Shown here piece after piece: positions 36,845 through 46,049 of a stretch of DNA of 64,000 nucleotides; the stretch's first letter is position 1; each line of letters begins with the position of its first letter. The notes under the pieces are model-generated. The model was given only the letters and a program-made list of their open reading frames with translations. It made no database searches and was not told where the DNA came from. The position numbers and the translations under genes are program-made. The stretch spans positions 2,294,001 through 2,358,000 of the forward strand of contig NZ_CP043342.1 in the NCBI RefSeq assembly GCF_003594935.2. Direction: 5' to 3'. The stretch comes from Enterobacter huaxiensis (GTDB lineage Bacteria > Pseudomonadota > Gammaproteobacteria > Enterobacterales > Enterobacteriaceae).

Positions 36845-38388
36845 TATTCTCCCTCCCCGTGTTCGCGCACCTCGGTGATGTTGATCGCGTCGATGCGGCT
36901 GCTGTTGAAGAGGTTAAATTTGGTGTCGGAGCCGTGGCAGCCGTCGCCAAAGGTAAAGCCGCAGCCGTTTTTCTCCGGGAAGGCGTCGCGCGCCATTTCA
37001 CGGTGGCTGGTCGGGATCACGAAGCGGTCTTCGTAGTTGGCAATGGCCAGATAGCGATACATCTCCTCAACCTGGGCTTCGGTCAGGCCCACCTCTTCAA
37101 TAGCGCGGGTGTCGGTCACGCCTTCAACGGTCTGAGAGCGTTTGTAGTGACGCATTGCCATCATGCGCTTAAGGGCACGCAGCACCGGGCCGGTATCGCC
37201 CGCGCTGAGCATGTTGGCAAGGTACTGCACCGGAATACGCAGGTTCTCAACGGCCGGAAGCACGCCGTCGCTCATCGGCAGGCCACCCGCGTCGGCGTAG
37301 GACTGAATCGGTGACAGCGGCGGAACGTACCAGACCATCGGCAGGGTGCGGTATTCCGGGTGCAGCGGCAGGGCCAGCTTCCAGTCCATCGCCAGTTTAT
37401 AAACCGGTGAACGCTGGGCGGCATCAATCACGTTCTGCGGAATGCCCTGTTTCACCGCTTCTTCAATTATTGCCGGGTCGTGCGGGTCCAGGAACACGTC
37501 GCACTGGCGCTCGTACAGATCGGTTTCTCGCTCGGTGCTCGCCGCTTCTTCAATGCGGTCTGCGTCATAAAGCAGCACGCCGAGATAGCGTATGCGCCCA
37601 ACGCAGGTTTCGGAGCAGACGGTCGGCTGGCCGGATTCAATACGCGGATAGCAGAAGATGCATTTTTCCGACTTGCCGCTCTTCCAGTTAAAGTAGATTT
37701 TCTTGTACGGACAGCCGCTGATGCACAGGCGCCAGCCGCGGCATTTATCCTGGTCGATTAGCACGATGCCGTCCTCTTCGCGCTTGTAAATCGCGCCGCT
37801 CGGACAGGTCGCGGCACAGCTCGGGTTCAGACAGTGCTCGCACAGGCGCGGCAGGTACATCATGAAGGTGTTTTCGAACTGGCCGTACATCTCTTTCTGG
37901 ATCTTCTGGAAGTTGCGGTCGCGGGCGCGCTTTTCGAACTCGCCGCCCAGCAGCTCCTCCCAGTTTGGCCCCCAGACGATTTTGTCCATCCGTTTGCCGT
38001 CAATGAGCGAGCGGGGCCGGGCGGTAGGCAGATGATCGCCTTCCGGCGCGCGGTGCAGATCCTGATAGTCAAAGGTGAAAGGTTCATAGTAATCGTCAAT
38101 TTGCGGCATGACGGGGTTAGCAAAAATCTTCGACAGTACGCCGAGCCTGCTGCCAAGACGCGGAGTGAGTTTGCCGTGAATGCCGCGGATCCAGCCGCCT
38201 TGCCACTCGTCCTGATCTTCCCAGTTTTTCGGGTAGCCGATCCCCGGCTTGGTTTCGACGTTGTTAAACCACGCATATTCCATGCCTTCGCGCCCGGTCC
38301 AGACGTTCTTACAGGTGACCGAGCAGGTGTGACACCCAATGCATTTATCGAGATTAAGTACCATGCCAACCTGTGAGCGTATTTTCAT
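36844..38388 (-). CDS. narY: Nitrate reductase Z beta subunit (Fe-S)
   Basis: This 514-residue ferredoxin-like subunit has four cysteine clusters: CIGCHTCSVTCKNVW (about 16-30), CEHCLNPSCAATCPSGA, CRGWRLCISGCPYKK (with the Trp that makes one site [3Fe-4S]) and CIFCYPRIESGQPTVCSETC. It relays electrons from the NarV hemes to the catalytic NarZ. It is cytoplasmic and membrane-associated through NarV. The start overlaps narZ by 4 bases. Confidence 0.95.
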   Translation of the reverse strand: MKIRSQVGMVLNLDKCIGCHTCSVTCKNVWTGREGMEYAWFNNVETKPGIGYPKNWEDQDEWQGGWIRGIHGKLTPRLGSRLGVLSKIFANPVMPQIDDYYEPFTFDYQDLHRAPEGDHLPTARPRSLIDGKRMDKIVWGPNWEELLGGEFEKRARDRNFQKIQKEMYGQFENTFMMYLPRLCEHCLNPSCAATCPSGAIYKREEDGIVLIDQDKCRGWRLCISGCPYKKIYFNWKSGKSEKCIFCYPRIESGQPTVCSETCVGRIRYLGVLLYDADRIEEAASTERETDLYERQCDVFLDPHDPAIIEEAVKQGIPQNVIDAAQRSPVYKLAMDWKLALPLHPEYRTLPMVWYVPPLSPIQSYADAGGLPMSDGVLPAVENLRIPVQYLANMLSAGDTGPVLRALKRMMAMRHYKRSQTVEGVTDTRAIEEVGLTEAQVEEMYRYLAIANYEDRFVIPTSHREMARDAFPEKNGCGFTFGDGCHGSDTKFNLFNSSRIDAINITEVREHGEGE

Positions 38389-41300
38389 TTTTTCGCCTCC
38401 TGTACCTGATCCCGACCTTCGCCATCCAGCCAGTTAATGTTTTTCATTTTGCGGATCATGATGAACTCGTCGCGGTTGGAGCCGACGGTGCCGTAATAGT
38501 TGAAGCTGTACGCCAGCTGCGCGTAGCCGCCAATCATGTGCGTGGGTTTAGGGCAGATGCGCGTCACCGAGTTGTGGATCCCGCCGCGCCGTCCCGTTAC
38601 CTCTGAACCCGGGATATTCAGGATGCGCTCCTGGGCGTGATACATCATGGTCATGCCCGGCGGCACGCGCTGGCTGACCACCGCGCGGGCGGTGAGGGCG
38701 CCGTTGGCGTTGAAGGCTTCGATCCAGTCGTTATCTTCGATGTCTAATTCACGCGCGTCGGTCTCGCTGATCCAGACGATCGGCCCGCCGCGCGACAGCG
38801 TCTGCATCAGCAGGTTTTCGCTGTAGGTGGAGTGGATGCCCCACTTCTGGTGCGGCGTCAGGAAGTTCAGCGCTTTCTCCGGGAAGCCGTTCGGCGGGAT
38901 CTCGCGCATATGGGTAACGCTGCGGGTATCAATCGGCGGACGGTAGGCCACCAGACTCTCCCCGAAGGCGCGCATCCAGGCGTGGTCCTGATACAGCTGC
39001 TGACGACCGGAAAGGGTGCGCCACGGGATCAGCTCGTGCACGTTGGTGTAGCCCGCGTTATAGGAGACGTGCTCGCTCTCAAGACCGGACCACGTCGGGC
39101 TGGAGATGATTTTGCGCGGCTGCGCCTGGATATCGCGGAAGCGGATTTTCTCATCTTCTTTGTTCAGCGCTAAATGGGTATGGTCGCGTCCGGTAAGCTG
39201 TCCAAGCGCTTCCCAGGCCTTCACCGCCACCTGGCCGTTGGTTTCTGGCGCGAGGGCGAGGATCACCTCGGAGGCGTCAATTGCGGTTTCAATGCGCGGG
39301 CGGCCCTTGGCCGGGCCGTCGAGCTTGACGTAGTTCAGCTTGCCGAGGAAATCGACCTCGTTCTGCGTATTCCACGAAATGCCTTTCCCGCCGTTGCCGA
39401 GTTTGTCCAGCAGCGGGCCGAGCGAGGTAAAGCGCTCGTAGGTTTCGGGATAGTTACGTTCAACGACGGCAATGCTCGGGGCGGTTTTTCCAGGGAGGAG
39501 GTCACACTCGCCCTTGCGCCAGTCCTGAATATCAAACGGCTGAGACAGTTCTGCCGGGGAGTCGTGCTGCAGCGGCTGCAGCACCACGTCGGTTTCGGTA
39601 CCCAGATGGCCGATGCAGATCTCGGAGAATACTTTGGCGAGGCCCTTGTAGATCTCCCAGTCGCTGCGCGATTCCCACGCCGGATCGACGGCGGCGGAGA
39701 GCGGGTGAATAAACGGATGCATATCCGAGGTATTCATGTCGTCTTTTTCGTACCAGGTGGCGGTCGGCAGCACAATATCCGAGAACAGGCAGGTGCTGGA
39801 CATGCGGAAGTCGAGCGTCACCAGCAGATCGAGCTTGCCTTCGATGGCTTTCGTTTGCCACTCCACTTCTTCAGGCTTGACGTCATCGGTCGAGCCCAAA
39901 TCTTCACCCTGAATACCGCTCTCGGTGCCGAGCAGGTATTTCAGCATGTACTCATGGCCTTTCCCGGACGAGCCGAGCAGGTTAGAGCGCCACACGAACA
40001 GGTTACGCGGGTGGTTTTTACCGTTGTCAGGCTGTTCGCAGGCGAAGCGGATATCGCCCGATTTCAATGCCTGAACGGTGTAGTCCTGCGGGGTCATGCC
40101 TGCTGCTTCGGCGCGCGCCTTCACGTGCAGCGGGTTAAGGTTGAGCTGCGGGGCAGACGGCAGCCAGCCCATGCGCTCGGCGCGGACGTTGAAGTCGATC
40201 AGGTGGCCGGTGAATTTCGAGGCGTCCGCTAGCGGAGAAAGCAGCTCCTGCGCGGTCAGCTTTTCATAGCGCCACTGGCTGGCGTGGTTATAGAAGTACG
40301 AGGTGCTGTTCATCTGGCGCGGCGGACGGTTCCAGTCCAGCGCGAAGGCCAGCGGCAGCCACCCGGTCTGCGGGCGCAGCTTTTCCTGACCGACGTAGTG
40401 CGACCAGCCGCCGCCGCTCTGCCCGACGCAGCCGCAGAAGACCAGCATGTTGATCATGCCGCGGTAGTTCATGTCCATGTGGTACCAGTGGTTCACACCG
40501 GCACCGAGGATGATCATCGAACGGCCGTGGGTTTTGTGCGCCGTGTCGGCAAACTCGCGGGCGATTTTTTCAATCAGATAAGCAGGTACGCCGGTGATTT
40601 GCTCGCCCCAGGCCGGGGTATAGGCCTTAATTTCTGCGTAGCTGCCCGCCGCGTTGCTGTCTTCCAGACCGCGATCCAGGCCGTAGTTTGCCAGCACAAG
40701 ATCGTACACGCTGACAACGCGTCTCTGGCTGCCGTCGGCGAGCGTCAGGGTTTTGCTCGGCACCCGGCGCGTGAGTACCGGCTCCTGCTTCACGCTGCGG
40801 AAGTGCGGGTTTTCATTGCCGCCAAAGTAGGGGAAGGCGACATCCGCCACGCTGTCGTGGGTGATCAGCAGGGAGAGGGTCAGCTCGGTTTCCTGGCCTG
40901 CGGCCAGCGACTCGAGGTTCCATTTGCCTTTTTCTCCCCACCGGAAGCCAATCGAGCCGTTCGGCACCACCAGATTACCGGCTACGTCGAAAGCGATGGT
41001 TTTCCACTCCGGGTTATTGGCCTCGCCGAGGCCGTCGGCCAGGTCGGAGGCGCGCAGCATACGCCCCGGCACCACGCGACCGTCCTCCTGCTCGTCCAGC
41101 AGCACCAGCATCGGCATGTCGGTGTAGCGGCGGCAGTAGTTGAGGAAGTAGTCGCTCGGGTTATCGAGGTGGAACTCTTTGAGGATCACGTGGCCCATCG
41201 CCATCGCCAGCGCGCTGTCGGTGCCCTGTTTTGGCGCCAGCCACTGGTCGCTCAGCTTGGCGACCTCAGAGAAGTCCGGCGTGATGGCAACGGTCTTGGT

Positions 41301-42125
41301 GCCCTTGTAGCGAACCTCGGTGAAAAAGTGGGCGTCCGGCGTGCGCGTCTGCGGCACGTTTGAGCCCCAGGCGATGATATAGCTGGAGTTGTACCAGTCG
41401 GCGGACTCCGGAACGTCGGTCTGCTCGCCCCAGGTCATCGGCGACGCGGGCGGGAGGTCGCAGTACCAGTCATAGAAGCTCAGGCAGGTGCCCCCGAGCA
41501 GGGAGAGGTAGCGCGTACCGGCGGCGTAGGAGACCATCGACATCGCCGGGATCGGCGAGAAGCCGGCCACGCGATCCGGGCCGTAGTTTTTGATGGTCCA
41601 GACGTTAGCGGCGGCAATTAGCTGGTTCAGCTCTTTCCAGCTTGAGCGGATGAAACCGCCGCGGCCGCGCGCCTGCTTGTAGCTTTGCGTTTTTTGCGGA
41701 TCGCTCTGAATCGCATCCCAGGCCAGTACGGGATCGTTATGCTGTGCCAGCGCCTCGCGCCAGAGTTCAATCAGCCTGCGGCGCACCAGCGGGTATTTGA
41801 GACGGTTGGCGCTGTAAAGATACCACGAGTAGCTTGCGCCACGCGGGCAGCCGCGCGGCTCGTGGTTGGGCAGGTCAGGGCGGGTGCGCGGGTAGTCGGT
41901 CTGCTGGGTTTCCCAGGTGACCAGCCCGTTCTTGACATAAATTTTCCAGCTGCAGGAGCCGGTACAGTTAACGCCATGGGTGGATCGCACAATTTTGTCA
42001 AACTGCCAGCGCTGGCGATAACTGTCTTCCCAGTCACGGTTGGTGTTGTACACCTGCCCGTGCCCGTTGGCGAAGCTGTCGCCTTTGGTTTTGAAATAAC
42101 GAAAGCGGTCCAACAGTTTACTCAT
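38385..42125 (-). CDS. narZ: Nitrate reductase Z alpha subunit (Mo-bisMGD catalytic)
   Basis: This 1246-residue molybdopterin subunit, the length of E. coli NarZ, reduces nitrate to nitrite at the cytoplasmic face. The N-terminal HGVNCTGSCSWKIYVKNG segment (about 50-67) carries the His/Cys ligands of the FS0 [4Fe-4S] cluster. AGGAG before the ATG supports the start. In E. coli narZYWV is expressed at low level and controlled mainly by RpoS rather than FNR/NarL; the same is likely here. It is assigned to the Z rather than A enzyme by synteny with narU, nhoA, yddG and fdnG. Confidence 0.95.
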   Translation of the reverse strand: MSKLLDRFRYFKTKGDSFANGHGQVYNTNRDWEDSYRQRWQFDKIVRSTHGVNCTGSCSWKIYVKNGLVTWETQQTDYPRTRPDLPNHEPRGCPRGASYSWYLYSANRLKYPLVRRRLIELWREALAQHNDPVLAWDAIQSDPQKTQSYKQARGRGGFIRSSWKELNQLIAAANVWTIKNYGPDRVAGFSPIPAMSMVSYAAGTRYLSLLGGTCLSFYDWYCDLPPASPMTWGEQTDVPESADWYNSSYIIAWGSNVPQTRTPDAHFFTEVRYKGTKTVAITPDFSEVAKLSDQWLAPKQGTDSALAMAMGHVILKEFHLDNPSDYFLNYCRRYTDMPMLVLLDEQEDGRVVPGRMLRASDLADGLGEANNPEWKTIAFDVAGNLVVPNGSIGFRWGEKGKWNLESLAAGQETELTLSLLITHDSVADVAFPYFGGNENPHFRSVKQEPVLTRRVPSKTLTLADGSQRRVVSVYDLVLANYGLDRGLEDSNAAGSYAEIKAYTPAWGEQITGVPAYLIEKIAREFADTAHKTHGRSMIILGAGVNHWYHMDMNYRGMINMLVFCGCVGQSGGGWSHYVGQEKLRPQTGWLPLAFALDWNRPPRQMNSTSYFYNHASQWRYEKLTAQELLSPLADASKFTGHLIDFNVRAERMGWLPSAPQLNLNPLHVKARAEAAGMTPQDYTVQALKSGDIRFACEQPDNGKNHPRNLFVWRSNLLGSSGKGHEYMLKYLLGTESGIQGEDLGSTDDVKPEEVEWQTKAIEGKLDLLVTLDFRMSSTCLFSDIVLPTATWYEKDDMNTSDMHPFIHPLSAAVDPAWESRSDWEIYKGLAKVFSEICIGHLGTETDVVLQPLQHDSPAELSQPFDIQDWRKGECDLLPGKTAPSIAVVERNYPETYERFTSLGPLLDKLGNGGKGISWNTQNEVDFLGKLNYVKLDGPAKGRPRIETAIDASEVILALAPETNGQVAVKAWEALGQLTGRDHTHLALNKEDEKIRFRDIQAQPRKIISSPTWSGLESEHVSYNAGYTNVHELIPWRTLSGRQQLYQDHAWMRAFGESLVAYRPPIDTRSVTHMREIPPNGFPEKALNFLTPHQKWGIHSTYSENLLMQTLSRGGPIVWISETDARELDIEDNDWIEAFNANGALTARAVVSQRVPPGMTMMYHAQERILNIPGSEVTGRRGGIHNSVTRICPKPTHMIGGYAQLAYSFNYYGTVGSNRDEFIMIRKMKNINWLDGEGRDQVQEAKK

Positions 42126-42151
42126 GACATTTCTCCTGCTTCGAGAGCATA

Positions 42152-42179
42152 GCCGGAGGGGGCTGCATTACGCTCCGGC
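42152..42179 (-). terminator. Inverted repeat between narU and narZ
   Basis: GCCGGAG (42152-42158) and CTCCGGC (42173-42179) form a 7-bp stem with a 14-base loop in the 67-base gap between narU and narZ. No T-run follows on the minus strand. It may attenuate or process a narU-narZ transcript. Confidence 0.35.
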
Positions 42180-42192
42180 GGTAATGTAGTTA

Positions 42193-43578
42193 TTATTTTT
42201 TTGCGGATTTGCGGCCATACACCAGCCAGGTCACGAACACACAGACGATGTAAAACACGAGGAAGATTTTCATGGCGCCGACCGGCGAACCTGTCATGGC
42301 CAGCGAGGTGCCAAAGGCTTTCGGAATGAAGAACCCGCCGACGGCACCAATAGCCGAGATAAAGCCCAGCGCTGCGGCCGTCTCGGTCACCGCTTCGTGC
42401 TGCGCCTGCTCGTCGGTGCCACCCTGCTGCTTCACGCGGGCGATCGTGATTTGGCGGAAGATAACGGCGATCATCTGGAAGGTTGAGCCGCTGCCTAACC
42501 CGGCGGTGAGAAACAGCCCCATAAAGACCAGATAGAAGGCGATAAAGCTGCCGGAACCGGAGCCCGGCAGCGTCAGGAAAATCAGGGCGCTGAACGCGGC
42601 CATAAAGACGAAGTTAATCAGCGTCACGCGCACGCCGCCGAGCCTGTCGGAGATCATCCCCCCGGCCGAACGCGCCAGCGCGCCAATCAACGGCCCGAAG
42701 AAGGCGAGGTGGAGGATATTCACGTCAGGAAACTGGGTTTTCGACAGCATGGCAAAGCCGGCAGAAAAGCCGATAAACGAGCCGAAGGTGGCGAGATAGA
42801 GCAGGCTCAGGAGCCAAAGGTGAAAACGCTTCAGAACCGGAAGCTGGCTGGCAATGGACGCCTTAGAGCTGGCGATATCGTTCATGCCAAAGAACGCGGC
42901 AACGGTTGCCAACAGCAGGAGAGGCGCCCAGATCCAGGCCGCGTTGGCCAGCCACAGGGTTGAGCCGTCATCCTGCGGGACGCCGTGCACGCCGAGGAAG
43001 CTGAACATGGGCAGGAAAATCACCAGCGGCGCGACCATCTGCATGACGCTGACGCCCAGGTTACCGAGCCCGCCGTTAATGCCCAGCGCGCTGCCCTGTT
43101 TAGATTTCGGGAAGAAGAAGCTGATGTTGCCCATGCTTGAGGCAAAGTTGGCGCCCGCAAAGCCGCAGAGCAACGCGATCGTAATAAACACCCAGTACGG
43201 CGTCGCGGTGTTCTGAATGGCGATCCCCAGCCAGACGCAGGGAATAATCAGGATCACGGTGCTTAATACCGTCCAGTAGCGCCCGCCAAATATCGGCACC
43301 ATGAAGGAGTAGGGGACGCGTAAAATAGCGCCTGACAGAGAGGGTAATGCCGTTAGCATAAATAGCCGATCGGTGGTGAAATTAAATCCCACCTTATTTA
43401 GATTCACCGCAACGGCACTAAATAACATCCATACGCAGAAGGCTAACAGCAGACAAGCAACCGAAATCCAAAGGTTTCTTCGTGCAATATGTTTCCCTTT
43501 ATTCTCCCAGAATTGTGCGTTTTCCGGTTTCCAGTTACTCAACAGATAATGATTATTCTTCTCACTTTGTTGTGACAT
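42193..43578 (-). CDS. narU: Nitrate/nitrite transporter NarU
   Basis: This 461-residue MFS transporter of the nitrate/nitrite porter family has twelve helices and both nitrate signature motifs, GFAGANFASSMGNISFFFPK and GLGSGSTFQMIAVIFRQ. It is orthologous to E. coli NarU, which exchanges nitrate and nitrite and is favoured in slow or starved growth. The ATG at 43578 was chosen because GAGGG lies upstream and it aligns with E. coli; the open frame extends 13 codons further. It is upstream of narZ in the same direction. Confidence 0.94.
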   Translation of the reverse strand: MSQQSEKNNHYLLSNWKPENAQFWENKGKHIARRNLWISVACLLLAFCVWMLFSAVAVNLNKVGFNFTTDRLFMLTALPSLSGAILRVPYSFMVPIFGGRYWTVLSTVILIIPCVWLGIAIQNTATPYWVFITIALLCGFAGANFASSMGNISFFFPKSKQGSALGINGGLGNLGVSVMQMVAPLVIFLPMFSFLGVHGVPQDDGSTLWLANAAWIWAPLLLLATVAAFFGMNDIASSKASIASQLPVLKRFHLWLLSLLYLATFGSFIGFSAGFAMLSKTQFPDVNILHLAFFGPLIGALARSAGGMISDRLGGVRVTLINFVFMAAFSALIFLTLPGSGSGSFIAFYLVFMGLFLTAGLGSGSTFQMIAVIFRQITIARVKQQGGTDEQAQHEAVTETAAALGFISAIGAVGGFFIPKAFGTSLAMTGSPVGAMKIFLVFYIVCVFVTWLVYGRKSAKK

Positions 43579-43789
43579 ATCGCCCTCGTACTTGCCTGAA
43601 AGAAGGAAAAAAGACAAATAAAACAGCCAGATGTCTAGCTGTCTGGGTGTGGAAATTATTGGATGTTTTGGGATGCTTCAGAAAGGATAGATAAAAAAGC
43701 GAACCCCTGAGATTGGAATGGGTATAAGGGATCGCTTTATGTGTTACTAATTGTAACTATGTTCGAGAATTAATACTCCAAGAGGAGTA

Positions 43790-44365
43790 TTAAAACAATT
43801 CAAGGCCGATAAGTTTATCCAGATGCTTATTAAATGCCGCATCGTCCATGTCCGGCATATTTAAAACGTAAATACCGTCGAGGCCGCATACCAGCCCAAT
43901 TAAGCGCCAGGCGATATTTTCTGCCCGGTCGGTAAGGGTAAATACGCCAGCCTTGTGTCCTGCGTGGATAATGGCGACCGTCTCCTGATGCCACATTTCC
44001 ATCGTCAGAACGTATGCGCCCTTCATTTCAGGATCGCGGCTGGCGAGGATCTGCGCTTCTCGCCACAGGCGGATGTAGGGTTCTAAACCGCCCTCATCGC
44101 TGCCGAGCATCGCGTGCAGACGCTCGCGCCAGGTGGCGTTTTCGCCCACCACCTCGGCATCCAGTAACTCGCGGATGATGCGAATGAAGGCCAGTGATTT
44201 TAGCTCGCCGCCGGAGGCGAAATGGTGGTGGACCTGCCCGGTTGCGACGCCGGCTTCGGCGGCAATGCGCCGAACCGTCATTCCCGACAGCCCTTCGGCC
44301 AGCGCCACGCGCATGGCGGCCTGTAAGATCTCTTCCCGCCGCTCGTCCTTGCTCAGATAACGCAT
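43790..44365 (-). CDS. smvR: TetR-family repressor SmvR
   Basis: This 191-residue TetR regulator has an N-terminal helix-turn-helix (about 8-55, MTVRRIAAEAGVATGQVHHHF) and a ligand domain after it. It is divergent from smvA, the arrangement of the SmvR/SmvA pair in Klebsiella and Enterobacter, where loss of SmvR raises SmvA and chlorhexidine/quaternary ammonium tolerance. The ATG at 44365 is preferred to an in-frame GTG two codons earlier. The hairpin TTAATACTCC/GGAGTATTAA (43770-43793) overlaps its stop codon and may end the transcript. The gene looks intact. Confidence 0.88.
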   Translation of the reverse strand: MRYLSKDERREEILQAAMRVALAEGLSGMTVRRIAAEAGVATGQVHHHFASGGELKSLAFIRIIRELLDAEVVGENATWRERLHAMLGSDEGGLEPYIRLWREAQILASRDPEMKGAYVLTMEMWHQETVAIIHAGHKAGVFTLTDRAENIAWRLIGLVCGLDGIYVLNMPDMDDAAFNKHLDKLIGLELF

Positions 44366-44407
44366 TTTCACTCACTCTCAATGGGGACGAAACGAGTGTA
44401 ACAAAGA

Positions 44408-44425
44408 GCTGGACAAGTGTTCAAC
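44408..44425. promoter_or_regulatory. SmvR operator candidate 1 (imperfect palindrome)
   Basis: GCTGGACAAGTGTTCAAC has 6 of 8 matching positions between its arms and the same layout as the perfect palindrome at 44443. The two sites are 35 bases apart, between the divergent smvR and smvA starts. Confidence 0.55.
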
Positions 44426-44442
44426 TTTACGTAGGATCGCGT

Positions 44443-44460
44443 CCTGGACATGTGTCCAGG
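44443..44460. promoter_or_regulatory. SmvR operator candidate 2 (perfect palindrome)
   Basis: CCTGGACATGTGTCCAGG has perfect 8-bp arms around a TG centre and lies 22 bases upstream of the smvA ATG. TetR-family repressors bind such palindromes, so this is the likely SmvR site controlling smvA. Confidence 0.7.
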
Positions 44461-44481
44461 TTTTGAGTGAAAAGGAAATTT

Positions 44482-45969
44482 ATGTTTCGTCAGTGGTTAG
44501 CGTTAGTGATTATCGTGCTGGTCTATATTCCGGTGGCGATTGACGCGACGGTGCTGCACGTGGCTGCGCCGACTTTGAGCATGACGCTGGGTGCCAGCGG
44601 CAACGAATTGCTGTGGATCATCGATATTTACTCGCTGGTGATGGCGGGGATGGTTTTGCCGATGGGCGCCCTGGGCGACCGCATCGGCTTTAAGCGCCTG
44701 CTGATGATTGGCAGCACTTTATTTGGCCTGTCGTCGCTGGCGGCGGCCTTTGCCTCGTCTGCGGGCTGGCTGATTGCCGCGCGCGCGTCGCTGGCAATCG
44801 GTGCAGCGATGATTATTCCCGCCACGCTGGCGGGGATCCGCACGCTGTTTGTCGACGTGCGGGATCGCAATATTGCGCTCGGCGTGTGGGCGGCGGTGGG
44901 ATCCGGCGGGGCGGCGTTTGGTCCTTTGATTGGCGGCATGCTGCTTGAGCACTTCTACTGGGGCTCGGTGTTTTTAATCAACGTGCCGATCGTGCTGGTG
45001 GTGGTAACACTTGCCGCGCGCTTCGTACCCGCCCAGCAGGGACGGCCTGAACAGCCGCTCAATATAAGCCACGCGATCATGCTGATTGTGGCAATTCTGC
45101 TGCTGGTTTACAGCGCGAAAACGGCGCTGAAAGGCGCACTGTCGCCGTGGCTGGTGGCCGGTACGCTGCTCACCGGGGCGGTACTGCTGTTTGTCTTTGT
45201 GCGCATTCAGCTACGCGCCCGTGTGCCGATGATCGACATGCGTTTGTTCTGTCATCGCATCATTCTCAGCGGCGTGGTGATGGCGATGACGGCCATGATT
45301 GCGCTGGTGGGCTTTGAGCTGCTGATGGCGCAGGAGCTGCAGTTTGTCCACGGCTTTACGCCGTTTGAGGCCGGCATGTTTATGCTGCCGTTGATGGTCG
45401 CCAGCGGGTTCAGCGGGCCGATTGCCGGCGTGCTGGTCGGGCGTCTCGGCCTGCGGATTGTGGCGGCGGGCGGCATGGGGCTAAGCGCGGTGAGCTTTAT
45501 CGGCCTTTCGATGCTTGATTTCAGCAGCCAGCAGCTGCTGGCATCGGCCCTGATGGTGCTGCTCGGCTTTAGCGCCGCCAGCGCGCTGTTGGCCTCCACG
45601 TCAGCCATTATGGCCGCTGCACCGAAGGAAAAAGCGGCCGCCGCCGGGGCGATTGAAACCATGTCCTATGAGCTGGGCGCCGGTCTGGGGATCGCGATTT
45701 TCGGCCTGCTGTTGACCCGCAGCTTCTCGGCGTCAATTGAACTGCCGCAGGGGCTGAACGCGTCGCTAGTCGATAAAGCCTCGTCATCGATTGGTGAGGC
45801 GGTCAAGGTCGCGCAGGATCTCACGCCTTCGCTTGCAGAGTCGGTGATTGAGGCGGCGAAAGCGGCGTTTATCACCTCCCACAGCGTCGCGCTCGGCAGC
45901 GCTGGCGCGATGCTGCTGATGCTGGCGGTGGGGATTTGGTTTAGCCTGGCGAAGGTGCCAAAACAGTAA
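44482..45969 (+). CDS. smvA: SmvA, DHA2-family 14-TM drug/biocide efflux pump
   Basis: This 495-residue MFS exporter of the 14-helix DHA2 type matches Salmonella SmvA. The N-terminal VYIPVAIDATVLHVAAPTLS (helix 1), motif A-like GALGDRIGFKRLLM, and motif C-like VGSGGAAFGPLIGG are present. SmvA exports methyl viologen, acriflavine, quaternary ammonium compounds and chlorhexidine using the proton gradient. AAGGAAA supports the ATG at 44482; an upstream GTG in frame is less likely. It lies beside narU, as in Salmonella. Confidence 0.92.
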   Translation: MFRQWLALVIIVLVYIPVAIDATVLHVAAPTLSMTLGASGNELLWIIDIYSLVMAGMVLPMGALGDRIGFKRLLMIGSTLFGLSSLAAAFASSAGWLIAARASLAIGAAMIIPATLAGIRTLFVDVRDRNIALGVWAAVGSGGAAFGPLIGGMLLEHFYWGSVFLINVPIVLVVVTLAARFVPAQQGRPEQPLNISHAIMLIVAILLLVYSAKTALKGALSPWLVAGTLLTGAVLLFVFVRIQLRARVPMIDMRLFCHRIILSGVVMAMTAMIALVGFELLMAQELQFVHGFTPFEAGMFMLPLMVASGFSGPIAGVLVGRLGLRIVAAGGMGLSAVSFIGLSMLDFSSQQLLASALMVLLGFSAASALLASTSAIMAAAPKEKAAAAGAIETMSYELGAGLGIAIFGLLLTRSFSASIELPQGLNASLVDKASSSIGEAVKVAQDLTPSLAESVIEAAKAAFITSHSVALGSAGAMLLMLAVGIWFSLAKVPKQ

Positions 45970-45987
45970 AACACGCCTGCTGGCGTT

Positions 45988-46008
45988 CCCTCTCCCAGTG
46001 GGAGAGGG
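45988..46008. repeat. CCCTCTCCCA/TGGGAGAGGG hairpin after smvA
   Basis: The two 10-base arms are perfectly complementary with a single G between them. It is 18 bases after the smvA stop and is related to the element at 35390-35414. It may assist termination of smvA. Confidence 0.6.
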
Positions 46009-46021
46009 GTAGTGAAAGTAG

Positions 46022-46049
46022 GCCGGGTAAGGCGAAGCCGCCACCCGGC
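46022..46049. repeat. REP element between smvA and the amidohydrolase gene
   Basis: GCCGGGTAAGGCGAAGCCG...CCCGGC is a REP unit that ends directly at the stop codon of the minus-strand amidohydrolase gene. Confidence 0.8.

Noticed and set aside
39174..40232. 352-residue plus-strand open frame inside narZ
   Set aside because: narZ is unmistakable on the minus strand; this frame has no recognisable domain or ribosome site.
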